From NCBI GenBank assembly GCA_016935885.1, contig JAFGQA010000143.1, forward strand, positions 1 to 40,234: a DNA stretch of 40,234 nucleotides, written 5' to 3'. Each line of letters starts with the position of its first letter. The stretch's first letter is position 1. The notes under the pieces are model-generated. The model had not been told where the DNA came from, did no database searches, and saw only the letters and a list, made by a program, of their open reading frames with translations. Shown one piece after another: positions 16,309 to 24,747 of the stretch. The translations under genes were made by a program, and so were the position numbers. Source of the stretch: Phycisphaerae bacterium. Lineage in GTDB: Bacteria; Planctomycetota; Phycisphaerae; UBA1845; UTPLA1.

Positions 16309-19300
16309 GTGAAGTGCTTTATACGTCTGACGCTGTTCGCTTCGATTGTCTGGGCCATCCTTGGATTGTCATCGGTCGGTGCCGGCGCCCCGGCGAGCGG
16401 CAGCAAGCGGCCGGACCTGTCCCAAGACGCCGACGTGCAGGCCTACTACAGCGGAAACGGTCTGTTGAACCGCGGCCTGTACGACTTGGCGGCGGCGGAG
16501 TATCGCAAGTTCCTCGCCAGCCACGAGGATCATGAGAAGGCCCCCGCGGCGCGATATGGCTTGGCGGTCTGCCTGTTTCGACTCGGCAGGCTCGACGAGG
16601 CCGCGGAAGAGCTGACGCGCTTGCGAGGCGTGCCCGACTTCGCCTATGCGGCCGAGGTCGCCACGATGCTCGGGCAATGTCATCTTGCCGGCCACCGGTA
16701 TGGCGAGGCGGCTGAGGCTTTCGAGGCGGTTTTGCAGGAGGCGGCAAATCACGCCCTTGCGGATGATGCGGCGGCCCAGCTTGTCGAAGCGCTTTACGAA
16801 CACGGCCAGACCGACGAGGCCGTTACCCGTTGCGAGATGTTCGCATCGCGATGGCCAGATTCGCCACACCGTGACCGGGCCGATTACTTCGGTGGCCTGG
16901 CGGAGATGGGGCGGCAGGCGTACACCGCGGCGGCTGCGAGATTCGCCGATCTCCTGGGGAAACACGCGAACAGCCCGTTCGCCGCCCATGCGGCCTTGTT
17001 GTTGGCCCAGTGTTACCACCACACAGACGATTCGGCAGCAGCGGCCCGGCAATACGAGCAGGTGTTGAACCAGACAGATAGCCCCTATCGCGCGGATGCC
17101 CTGCTGGGTCTGGCGACGATCTTGCAGCAGGATGACCGACACAAAGAAGCGGGCAAGTTGCTGGATCAACTGCTGGAGAAGCACGCTGACAGCCCGCTCG
17201 CGGAGGCAGCGAGATTGCTGCGCGGCCGGGTGTGGTTTGACCTCGGCGAGTACGAGTCGGCCGCGCGGGCGTTTCAACAGGTTGGGAAGGCTGAAGGTGC
17301 GATGAAAGCCGACGCGGCTTACTGGTCCGCCAAGTGCAAGCTGCGAACTGGCGACTTTGCCGGTGCCGCCCGCGGTCTGAAGCGTGCGATCGCCGACCAT
17401 CCCGACTGCAGACTGCTGCCCGAGATGTGCTACGACCGCGCGATCGCGCTGCTGCGTGGCGGCAATCCGAATGACGCCGCCAAGGCACTGGTGGACTATC
17501 GATCGCGATTCCCGAATCATGCCCTCGCACCGGACGCGTTGCACCTGCTGGCCACGATTGCCCATCAAGGGCGTGAGTATGAGCAGAGCCAGGAACATGT
17601 GCGGAGGTTCCTGGAACAGTACCCCGATCACGACTTAACGGCGAAGATCACCTTCTTGTCAGCGGAAAACGAGTACCTCGCCGGCAACTACAAGGACGCA
17701 GCCGCCGGATATCGGCGTTTCCTCGACAAGCACCACGACGACGCGCAGGCGAAGACGGCCAGGTTTCGGCTGGGCATGGTACTGCACCGTCTGCAGCAAT
17801 TCGACGAGGCCCGCCGGCTGCTCGTGGAAGTCGATGCGGAGGCCGGAGAGCAGTTTCCTTCGCGGCATCTGGCGCTTGGCGACATCCATTTTCAGCGCGG
17901 CGAGTGGAAGCAGGCCGGACAGCGATTGGCCACGTACCTTGCAAAGGGCCTGGAGGTGGCCGCGGCGGACGACGCGCTGCTCAAGCTCGGGCTGGCGTCG
18001 CTGCGTCAAGGCAAGCACGCCGAGGCGATTCGGCAGTTCGACCGCCTGTTGGAACGATTCGACAAGAGCCCCCATCGGCTTCAGGCGATGTTCGAGCGGG
18101 GGCAGGCGTTGGTCGGCCTGGAGCGATTCGACGAGGCCGTCGAGGCGTTCGAGGCGGTGGTCGCGCGAGGAGGCGAGACGCGCTTCGCCACGCCCGCGCG
18201 AAGGCACCTCGCGGCCATCTCGCTGCGTCGCGGCGATTTCACCGGCGCCGCGAAGCGATTCGCCAAGGTGGCCCAGGCAAGTGCGGATTCTGAAGATGAG
18301 GCGGAGGCGTTGTTTCAGCAGGGTCGGGCCCTGATGGCGGCGCAGGAATTCAAGGCCGCCGAGGAGGCGTTCGACCGGTTGATCGATCGTTTCCCCTCGC
18401 ACGCGCGAGTGAACGCCGCGAGGGCGAATCTTGTAGTCGCCCTCGCGCGTCAGGACCGGCACGAAGCCGCCCTCGAACTTGCGGGGCAAGTCAGTCCATC
18501 TGATTTAGATCCGACGCTGGGTGCATCGCTGCAATACGAGAGGGCATGGTGTCTTCGCAGAACGGGCAAGGATGAAGAGGCGGCGAAGGCCTATCGCGAA
18601 TTGATCCGGAGCCATCCCGGCAGCAATTTGCACGCCCACGCCCTGCTCGAGTTGGCGGACATCGAGGCCAACGGAGACCACCACGCCGAGGCGATCAAGC
18701 ACCTCGAGCGACTCCGCGAGATGGTCGAGCAATCCGGGGAGGGCCTTCCGCCGTCGTTGGAGGAACAGATGGCCTATCGGCTTGGCACCTGTCATTTCCA
18801 CGTGCGGCAATTCACGGAGGCGGCCGAAGTGCTCGGCGAATTCGTCAAGCGGCATTCCGGCAGCCAATTGATCGTCTCCGCCAGCTTCTTTTGTGGCGAG
18901 GCGCTGTTCGAGCTTGGCAGGCACAAGGCCGCCATCAAGCACTTCGAGCGCGTGGTTGCCGGCCCGACGTCTGATCCGGCGTTTGGTGCCGCCTTGCTAC
19001 GGCTGGGGGAATGCCGTGGCGTGTTACAGCACTGGGTGAAGAGCGAGGAGCTTTTCACCAAGTATCTGGAGCAATTCGGCGGCAGTGAGCACTGGTTCCA
19101 GGCCGAATTCGGGATCGGCTGGGCGCGCGAGAATCAGGGACGTTACGACGAAGCGATCGAAGCGTACGAGCGCGTCATCGAGCGGCACAAGGGCCCGACG
19201 GCGGCCCGGGCACAGTTTCAGATTGGGCAGTGTCTGTTTGCACGGAAGCGCTACGAGGACGCGGCACGCGAGTTGCTGAAGGTGGATATCCTGTACGCCT

Positions 19301-19482
19301 ACCCGGAGTGGAGCGCGGCGGCGCTGTACGAGGCCGGCCGGTGCTTCGAGAAGCTGTCGCGAAGTGCCGAGGCACGGCGGCAGTTTACGACGGTCGTCGA
19401 GAATCACAAAGGCACGCAGTGGGCGCAGCTCGCGAGCGAGCGGCTGGCGGCATTGGCGAAGCAATCGTTGCCGGGCCGCTAG
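16309..19482 (+). CDS. Giant exported tetratricopeptide-repeat protein
   Basis: The 1057-residue protein is made almost entirely of TPR helices, with repeated signatures such as LARGLYDLAAAEYRKFL-like, GRLDEAAEEL, GRYDEAIEAYERVI and YGLAVCLFRLG. TPR arrays bind proteins and scaffold complexes. A signal peptide opens the protein (KCFIRLTLFASIVWAILGL, cut near VGAGA), placing it in the envelope. GTG 16309 is chosen because it begins directly at that signal peptide; the upstream ATG 16204 would add a translated repeat element. It is the first gene of a cluster with exbB 36 bases downstream. It resembles the CpoB/YbgF position of Tol-Pal loci but is several times larger. Its partners are not known. 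Confidence 0.88.
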   Translation: MKCFIRLTLFASIVWAILGLSSVGAGAPASGSKRPDLSQDADVQAYYSGNGLLNRGLYDLAAAEYRKFLASHEDHEKAPAARYGLAVCLFRLGRLDEAAEELTRLRGVPDFAYAAEVATMLGQCHLAGHRYGEAAEAFEAVLQEAANHALADDAAAQLVEALYEHGQTDEAVTRCEMFASRWPDSPHRDRADYFGGLAEMGRQAYTAAAARFADLLGKHANSPFAAHAALLLAQCYHHTDDSAAAARQYEQVLNQTDSPYRADALLGLATILQQDDRHKEAGKLLDQLLEKHADSPLAEAARLLRGRVWFDLGEYESAARAFQQVGKAEGAMKADAAYWSAKCKLRTGDFAGAARGLKRAIADHPDCRLLPEMCYDRAIALLRGGNPNDAAKALVDYRSRFPNHALAPDALHLLATIAHQGREYEQSQEHVRRFLEQYPDHDLTAKITFLSAENEYLAGNYKDAAAGYRRFLDKHHDDAQAKTARFRLGMVLHRLQQFDEARRLLVEVDAEAGEQFPSRHLALGDIHFQRGEWKQAGQRLATYLAKGLEVAAADDALLKLGLASLRQGKHAEAIRQFDRLLERFDKSPHRLQAMFERGQALVGLERFDEAVEAFEAVVARGGETRFATPARRHLAAISLRRGDFTGAAKRFAKVAQASADSEDEAEALFQQGRALMAAQEFKAAEEAFDRLIDRFPSHARVNAARANLVVALARQDRHEAALELAGQVSPSDLDPTLGASLQYERAWCLRRTGKDEEAAKAYRELIRSHPGSNLHAHALLELADIEANGDHHAEAIKHLERLREMVEQSGEGLPPSLEEQMAYRLGTCHFHVRQFTEAAEVLGEFVKRHSGSQLIVSASFFCGEALFELGRHKAAIKHFERVVAGPTSDPAFGAALLRLGECRGVLQHWVKSEELFTKYLEQFGGSEHWFQAEFGIGWARENQGRYDEAIEAYERVIERHKGPTAARAQFQIGQCLFARKRYEDAARELLKVDILYAYPEWSAAALYEAGRCFEKLSRSAEARRQFTTVVENHKGTQWAQLASERLAALAKQSLPGR

Positions 19483-19518
19483 GTGATTCGAGAACTTGAT
19501 TGCAGAGGGGTCCGACTT

Positions 19519-20319
19519 GTGAACGCAATACCGAGCATCCTGGTGGAGGTCGTTTTGGCGCAGACATCGGAAGGAGCGGGCGCGGAGACCCACGGGGCCG
19601 CTGCGGCGCAGATTCAATCCGTCTGGGACTTCGTCGTCAAGGGCGGACCGATGATGATCCCCATTGGCCTGTGCTCGCTGATTGCGCTGACGGTGATCGT
19701 CGAGCGCCTGGTGAGCCTGCGGCGGCGCAACGTGATCCCGTCCGACTTCCTCCCAGGGCTCAAGGCGCTGATGAAAGATCCTGACGATGATTACGCCAAG
19801 GCGCTGGAGTACTGCGAGGCGAACGTCTCTCCGCTGGCAACGATCCTCGCGGTGGCCATCCGGCGGTTGTCCGAGTCCATCGAGCTGCTGGAGAAGCACA
19901 TCCAGGAAGCCGGCGAGCGCGTGGTCTTCAACCTGCGAAAGTACCTGCGGGCACTGTCCGTCATCGCCTCGATCTGCCCGCTGATGGGATTGCTCGGAAC
20001 GATCTTCGGCATGATCAAGGCGTTTCAGACGGTGGCGACATCCGGCGAGGCATTGGGCAAGACGGAGCTTCTCGCCGAGGGCATCTACCAGGCGATGATT
20101 ACTACGGCGGCGGGACTGCTGGTCGCCATCCCGGTCATCATCGCGTACCACTGGATCTCCGCGAGGGTTGATCGCCTGGTCGATGAGATGGACCAAATGA
20201 CCATGGAATTCGTGGAGGTTTGCGCGCTGACCGCGAACGGCCGAGCACGGGCAAACCTCCGCCTTCAGTCAGACAACGGCGCGGAGCCGGTGGAAAGCGC
20301 GGCCGCCGCACGGTCGTAG
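19519..20319 (+). CDS. exbB: MotA/TolQ/ExbB-family proton channel protein
   Basis: This inner-membrane stator subunit forms, with ExbD/TolR, a proton-driven motor that energises TonB- or TolA-like proteins. The 266-residue protein has three helices at about 40-64, 134-156 and 181-202. LMGLLGTIFGMIKAF (with Thr151) and AMITTAAGLLVAIPVI (with Thr185/186) are the pore-lining signatures. GTG 19519 is chosen because GAGGGG (19505-19510) lies 8 bases upstream; a GTG at 19483, directly after the TPR stop, is possible but lacks a ribosome-binding site. The stop is 1 base before exbD. Whether the specific role is ExbB- or TolQ-like cannot be decided from the sequence alone. Confidence 0.94.
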   Translation: MNAIPSILVEVVLAQTSEGAGAETHGAAAAQIQSVWDFVVKGGPMMIPIGLCSLIALTVIVERLVSLRRRNVIPSDFLPGLKALMKDPDDDYAKALEYCEANVSPLATILAVAIRRLSESIELLEKHIQEAGERVVFNLRKYLRALSVIASICPLMGLLGTIFGMIKAFQTVATSGEALGKTELLAEGIYQAMITTAAGLLVAIPVIIAYHWISARVDRLVDEMDQMTMEFVEVCALTANGRARANLRLQSDNGAEPVESAAAARS

Positions 20320-20320
20320 G

Positions 20321-20746
20321 ATGGGTCGCATGATGTTAGCCAAGTCCAGAGACGCGAGGACAGGCGTGGCGATCGAGATGACGCCGCTGATCGACATGGT
20401 GTTCCTGCTGCTGATCTTCTTCCTCGTGGCCACGACGTTCCATCAGGCCGAACGGGAGATGCAGATTGCCTTGCCCGAAGCGAGTTCGGCTGGTCCGATC
20501 AGCGCCACGTTGCGTGAGATCGTCGTCAATGTCGATGCCGAGGGGCGGATCATCGTCGGCAGCCGATTGACCGAGCCCGAAGACCTGCGCTCCATGATCG
20601 CCGAGGCGGTCGAAGCGAATCCCGAACAGAAGGTGACGGTACGCGGCGACCGCAGCACGGCGTACGCCAACGTCGTCAGCGTCCTGGACATTTGTAAAGG
20701 CAGCGGCATTCAGGAGCCGTACCTGGACACCGTCTTGGGTGAATAG
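20321..20746 (+). CDS. exbD: ExbD/TolR-family biopolymer transport protein
   Basis: The 141-residue partner of the adjacent ExbB/TolQ protein. A short cytoplasmic N-terminus is followed by one helix (MTPLIDMVFLLLIFFLVATT, 20-39) with the essential proton-carrying Asp25. The periplasmic domain (about 48-138) has the family ending KVTVRGDRSTAYANVVSVLDICKGSGI. ATG 20321 follows the exbB stop by one base, indicating coupled translation. Internal ATGs at 20330 and 20333 are alternatives. The next coding gene is 609 bases away across a block of repeats. Confidence 0.95.
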   Translation: MGRMMLAKSRDARTGVAIEMTPLIDMVFLLLIFFLVATTFHQAEREMQIALPEASSAGPISATLREIVVNVDAEGRIIVGSRLTEPEDLRSMIAEAVEANPEQKVTVRGDRSTAYANVVSVLDICKGSGIQEPYLDTVLGE

Positions 20747-20915
20747 ACAGGCGAGGCTTGGATTCAATCGCTGTGATCTCGGTGACGCGATGCAGACTAC
20801 TCGCTCCTTCGGCAGCGATACCACGAAGCGCAGCGGTCTTGAGCCCGCGCGGCCGATCGTGCTCGGGATGCCGAATGCGATCGTGCGAGGCTGCGCGGAC
20901 TGAAGTCCGGTACGT

Positions 20916-20986
20916 GTTTAGCGTTCAAACGGTGTGGCATGGATAACGAGCGACACGCCCCACGGCGGCGCGTCGCTTATGACGCG
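20916..20986 (+). repeat. Dispersed repeat family E, copy 1
   Basis: It begins GTTTAGCGTTCAAAC and continues through GGATAACGAGCGACACGCCC to CGTCGCTTATGA. The same order of motifs occurs inverted at 30555-30624. Each copy adjoins a family B hairpin beginning GTGCGAG, so the E and B units may belong to one larger element. Confidence 0.65.
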
Positions 20987-21002
20987 CGAGAAAAGGCTAG
21001 CT

Positions 21003-21107
21003 GGTGCGAGATTCCCTTCTCGCACCCACACCCAGAGAAATCCCTTCCTCCAAGCGTTGCAGAACGGGGATACTGCTGCGGGTGGGGCCGAGAAGAGATT
21101 CTCGGCC
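21003..21107 (-). repeat. Hairpin doublet, family B, copy 2 (inverted)
   Basis: Hairpin GGTGCGAGA/TTCTCGCACC around TTCCC (21003-21026) precedes hairpin GGCCGAGAA/TTCTCGGCC around GAGA (21086-21107). The order is reversed relative to the copy at 2251-2336, so this copy is in the opposite orientation. Confidence 0.65.
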
Positions 21108-21130
21108 GAGTGGCTCTCGGCCCAACGCCG

Positions 21131-21184
21131 TATGCCCACGGGTAAGCTCCGCCGCCGTTGGCGGCTCCGCTTACCCATGCCACC
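21131..21184 (+). repeat. Long hairpin, family D, copy 1
   Basis: The arms begin ATGCCCACGGGTAAGC and end GCTTACCCATGCCACC, with CCGCCGCC and GGCGGC in the inner stem. An inverted copy lies at 26922-26970. Confidence 0.65.
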
Positions 21185-21195
21185 CCGCTTGACGC

Positions 21196-21245
21196 AAACG
21201 AAGTCCGCGGCTCGTGGGGGATCGCGCGGGCTGAGGTCCGCGGCT
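21196..21245. repeat. Family F repeat motifs
   Basis: AAGTCCGCGGCTCG is followed by GCGCGGGCTGAGGTCCGCGG, matching the paired motifs at 7494-7578 (AGCCCGTGCGG and TTGAAGTCCGCAGCTCG). A similar pair, GAGCCCGCGCGG and GACTGAAGTCCGG, lies at about 20838-20910. Confidence 0.45.
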
Positions 21246-21355
21246 GTCCATGGCGGCGCGTGGTTGGTGGTGCGTGGTTGGTGGTGCGTAGTTAGCGTTG
21301 TGTGATTGGCAATGGATAGCCAGCACCCGCCGGTGCAGCGCCCGGCGTAACGTCC

Positions 21356-24300
21356 GTGCTCGATATGAAGCGGTTGCTCAAACAGATCCTGATCTTCTTC
21401 GGCATCATCGTGCTGGCCGGCGCGGGGGTCATCGTTTGGCATACTTGGCCTCGACAGCAGCGTTTCTACACCGACGCCGACACGATCAAGACGCCGCAGG
21501 ACATCGCCGTTCTGAGGGAGATCCTGTGGAAGCCGCCCACGCCCCTGCCCGACGGCCTGAACACAACCGCGGACGATTACGAACCGGAGCTGAGTGCCGA
21601 CGGACAGGCGATGTTTTTCGTCCGGGGCAAGGCCGGGCAGAATGCGGATATCTACCAGTGTCTTCGAGCTGGGGACACCTGGGGCGAGCCCGAGCCCCTG
21701 ACCTCGGTGAACACGCCGTACGACGAACTCGGGCCGGAATTGTCCACCGACGGAAGGTTATTGTACTTCTACAGTGATCGACCGGGCAGCCTCGGCGGCT
21801 ACGATTTGTGGGTTTCCCGGCTCGGAGAGGACGGTTGGCGGCCGGCGACCAACCTGGGCCCCAACGCAAACTCGTCGTTCAACGACTACGGCCCGGCGCT
21901 TTCGCCGGACGGGGCAACGCTCTACTTCTCCTCCAACCGGCCCAGGCCCGATGACCTCGACCGACCCGATCCGGACGCCTGGCCTGCCACGCTTCGGGAA
22001 CAGCGGCATCAAAACGATTACGATTTATATGCTTCAGCCATGACCGAGGGCGGCGTCGGTCCGGCCTTGCTGTTGATCGCTGTCTGCACCGAGTTCAACG
22101 AAGGCGCGCCGGCGGTCAGCCCGTATGGCGATTTCCTATATTTCGCTTCGGACCGGCCCGACGGGTTCGGCGGGTTCGATCTGTACCGTTCGCGCAGGCT
22201 GCGCGGCGCACACGAACCGGCCACGAACCTCGGGGCCTCGGTCAACACCACCGCCAACGAGCTTGACCCCGAGCTGAGCCTTGGGGGCTACGCGCTGCAC
22301 TTCAGTTCCGACCGAGGCAGCCGGCGAAATGCCGCGCAGAACCAACCGGACACCACCGAGCAGCGTCCTGACTACAACTTGTACCGCACCACCTCGCGCG
22401 AGGTGTTCCGCGAGATCGAGACCCGGCAGGCTTCGATCAACTGGGCGGCGCTATGGCGGCAGATTGGTCCCAACCTGCTGTGGGCGCTGCTGGCCTTGAT
22501 TCTGATTCTGCTGCTGCTCGCCCTGCTCCGCGATTTCCGACAACGCAAGATGAGCCTGCTGGCTCGGTGCCTGCTGGCGTCGTTGCTGGTACACCTTTTG
22601 CTCATGCTGCTGTTTAACGTGATGGAGGTGACGTCGGGTCTGGTCAGTGTCGTGCGGGGCCGCGGAAAGATCCAGGTCGCCCTGCTGTCACCCGCCGCCG
22701 GCAACGAGATCGCCGACCAGATCCGCGGCCAGTTGACGCAAGTCGATGCCCCGAAGCCGAAGGACCTCGCGATCGAGCTTCCCGACATCGCGCCGGCGGT
22801 CGAGCCCATCGACGCGACGGCCATCTTGACGGTTGAGCGGGCGTCGCCTGCACCGAACGAGGAGCCGACTGTCTCGCCCGTGGCTCAGGATGCGCCTCAG
22901 CCTATTGCCGACACGGATCAGCCACGGGAAGTCGGCGTACGGACCGAGGCTGTTGAGTCGCTGCCGGTGATGGACATCGCCTTGCCGCCCGAGTCCGAGC
23001 CCGTCGAGACGGCCGAGGCCGATTCGCCAGTTCCTCCGAAGGTTGCCGTTCACCTTGCGACCAGGGCCGCCGCGCCGGTTTTCGCCACGACCCAGCCCGC
23101 CGCACCGAAGTTGGACTACACGATTGCGCCTGACCGAGTCGAAGCAACGAATCTCGACGGCGCGATATGTCTGCCGGCAGAAGCACGGGGGCCTCGCGAT
23201 GCCGATCCAGCGTCGACCAGCCGCGAGGCCCCCATCCAGGCGCCCCGGCATGTCGCAGCGGTCTCGGTCGCCATGCCCGAATGGTCGCTGCCCCCCGTTG
23301 AGGTAAGCCCGATGGTGGAACACGACGAGTCGTCGCCCATCGTGGCTGCCACCGCCACCGAATCCATCAGGGCTGGTGTGAGGGCCAGTCTGGGCGCATT
23401 CGTTCAATCGCAGCCGTCTGTCGTTGCCACGCATGTCCAGCCGGAGTCAACCGGACATGACCTGGCGGGGGAGTCCACGTTGGTAGAGCTGGACGCCGCT
23501 GCGACCGAGGCGTGGCCGGGTTCGCCGCCTGCCATTCCGACCACCGCGCGTCACACCGAGCCTGTCCTCGCAAGCTTGGATGAAGTGGCCCTGCCGACCG
23601 TGGACGGGCGCATTGCGCGGGTGGAACCCGCCGAAGGCCCGTCGCTGCTGGTGCAGGCCGTCGTGCCGGATCAGGTCCGTGCCGAAGCGGTGCTTTCGGC
23701 CAACGATGGGCCGGAGATACGTGCGAGCGAGCTCGCCGTCCTGCCGCTGGCGAGCGATCCGGCCATCGGAGAGCCGCCGTGCGGTCTGGCCGATGCGGCA
23801 GACCCGCCCGATGACGCGCCGACGAATGACCTACCGATGCCTGTTGCGGAGGCAAGCCATCGCCTGACAGCGATTGTGAACCCCCTGCCGTCTGAAGTCG
23901 ATCTTCCGACCGAGCTCGAGCCGCCTGGCAAGAACGACGTGCCCGGCAACGCCATCGGCACGATTCGCGGCCGTGTCACGGACGCCGAATCCGAGGTTCC
24001 CCTGCCCGGTGCCACGGTGCGGCTGGTGCTGCCCGAAGAAGAAACCGTCGTGGCAACCACGGACGAAGCCGGCCTCTACGAGCTTGCGGTGCCGCCGGTT
24101 CCCGAGTTCTTCGCCTTGTCTGCTTCACTTTCTGGATACGTGCCCGCCACGGCAAGCATAGCGGCGGCGGCGCTCTCGCGTGGAGCCTTGACCGTCGATT
24201 TCGATCTTCCCAGGCAGACCGAGTACACCGTCGCTATCGAAGACGAGCCCGACGTTCATCACCTGGGCAATGATCGATTCGAGGGGAGAATCAACAGCCA

Positions 24301-24625
24301 GTTCCAGAAGCCCAGCGAGGGCAAGACCTTCAGGGCAACCTTCGAGGTCAGCCCGGAGCAACTGCCTCCGCATCACAGCCGCGCCGAGGTGTGGCTGTTG
24401 GCGAAGGGCGTGCAGTGCCCACATCGGATTCGCATCAACGGCAAGCTTCTGCAGGCGCGTTTGGACGGCTCTCCGCGGGACGGCAGCTTCGGAGAGTTCG
24501 CCGCGTCGTTCGATCCGGCGTGGCTAGTGGCCGGCGATAACAAGATTAAGATCAGCGCAACACCGTGTCGCGGCGATCTGGACGACTTCGAGTTCGTCAA
24601 CGTCCAGATCAGGCTACTGCCCTGA
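21356..24625 (+). CDS. PD40 beta-propeller membrane protein with TonB/TolA-like SxxxH helix
   Basis: The 1089-residue protein appears to combine functions split among Tol/Ton proteins. Helix 1 (about 8-29) anchors a periplasmic PD40/TolB-like propeller (about 70-345) with blades such as PELSADGQAMFFV, PALSPDGATLYFSSNRP and PAVSPYGDFLYFASDRPDG. Helix 2 (372-391) returns to the cytoplasm, where RDFRQRK is a positive-inside loop. Helix 3 (401-421) carries Ser409 and His413 in ASLLVHLLLMLLF, the SxxxH spacing of TonB and TolA. About 430 Pro/Ala/acid-rich residues follow, then a carboxypeptidase-regulatory-like domain (about 866-945, IRGRVTDAESEVPLPGATVRL) and a C-terminal beta-sandwich-like region. 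No TonB C-terminal domain was recognised. Start GTG 21356 or ATG 21365; neither has a clear ribosome-binding site. It probably works with the upstream ExbB/ExbD. Confidence 0.85.
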   Translation: MLDMKRLLKQILIFFGIIVLAGAGVIVWHTWPRQQRFYTDADTIKTPQDIAVLREILWKPPTPLPDGLNTTADDYEPELSADGQAMFFVRGKAGQNADIYQCLRAGDTWGEPEPLTSVNTPYDELGPELSTDGRLLYFYSDRPGSLGGYDLWVSRLGEDGWRPATNLGPNANSSFNDYGPALSPDGATLYFSSNRPRPDDLDRPDPDAWPATLREQRHQNDYDLYASAMTEGGVGPALLLIAVCTEFNEGAPAVSPYGDFLYFASDRPDGFGGFDLYRSRRLRGAHEPATNLGASVNTTANELDPELSLGGYALHFSSDRGSRRNAAQNQPDTTEQRPDYNLYRTTSREVFREIETRQASINWAALWRQIGPNLLWALLALILILLLLALLRDFRQRKMSLLARCLLASLLVHLLLMLLFNVMEVTSGLVSVVRGRGKIQVALLSPAAGNEIADQIRGQLTQVDAPKPKDLAIELPDIAPAVEPIDATAILTVERASPAPNEEPTVSPVAQDAPQPIADTDQPREVGVRTEAVESLPVMDIALPPESEPVETAEADSPVPPKVAVHLATRAAAPVFATTQPAAPKLDYTIAPDRVEATNLDGAICLPAEARGPRDADPASTSREAPIQAPRHVAAVSVAMPEWSLPPVEVSPMVEHDESSPIVAATATESIRAGVRASLGAFVQSQPSVVATHVQPESTGHDLAGESTLVELDAAATEAWPGSPPAIPTTARHTEPVLASLDEVALPTVDGRIARVEPAEGPSLLVQAVVPDQVRAEAVLSANDGPEIRASELAVLPLASDPAIGEPPCGLADAADPPDDAPTNDLPMPVAEASHRLTAIVNPLPSEVDLPTELEPPGKNDVPGNAIGTIRGRVTDAESEVPLPGATVRLVLPEEETVVATTDEAGLYELAVPPVPEFFALSASLSGYVPATASIAAAALSRGALTVDFDLPRQTEYTVAIEDEPDVHHLGNDRFEGRINSQFQKPSEGKTFRATFEVSPEQLPPHHSRAEVWLLAKGVQCPHRIRINGKLLQARLDGSPRDGSFGEFAASFDPAWLVAGDNKIKISATPCRGDLDDFEFVNVQIRLLP

Positions 24626-24716
24626 TTGATCCGCGCGAGAGCCCGTCCCTGAACCGTGGCGCCGGAGCCGGTGTTCCATCACCGTCAAGATCCTGTGCTG
24701 CCGGGGGGCTGGGATG

Positions 24717-24733
24717 CGTTCTTGCCAAGAACG
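24717..24733. terminator. Hairpin between convergent genes
   Basis: CGTTCTTGCCAAGAACG pairs as CGTTCTT and AAGAACG with a three-base loop. It lies between the stops of the propeller gene (24625) and glgB (24748), where it could act on either transcript. No T-run is present. Confidence 0.35.
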
Positions 24734-24747
24734 TCGGGCTCCCTTCA

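Larger units (their letters stand above)
20747..21355. other. Repeat block separating exbD from the propeller gene
   Basis: No gene is supported. The block contains a family E copy (20916-20986), an inverted family B doublet (21003-21107), a family D hairpin (21131-21184) and family F-like motifs (about 20838-20915 and 21196-21245). Tandem GTGGTTGGTGGTGCGT-like sequence lies near 21260-21300. Apparent open frames here are translations of repeats. Confidence 0.6.

Noticed and set aside
20934..21442. Overlapping open frames in the gap before the propeller gene, with phrases such as NDTPHGG and MPTGKLRR.
   Set aside because: The same phrases appear where the repeats recur at 26855-27127 and 30269-30766, so these are translations of dispersed repeats, not genes.
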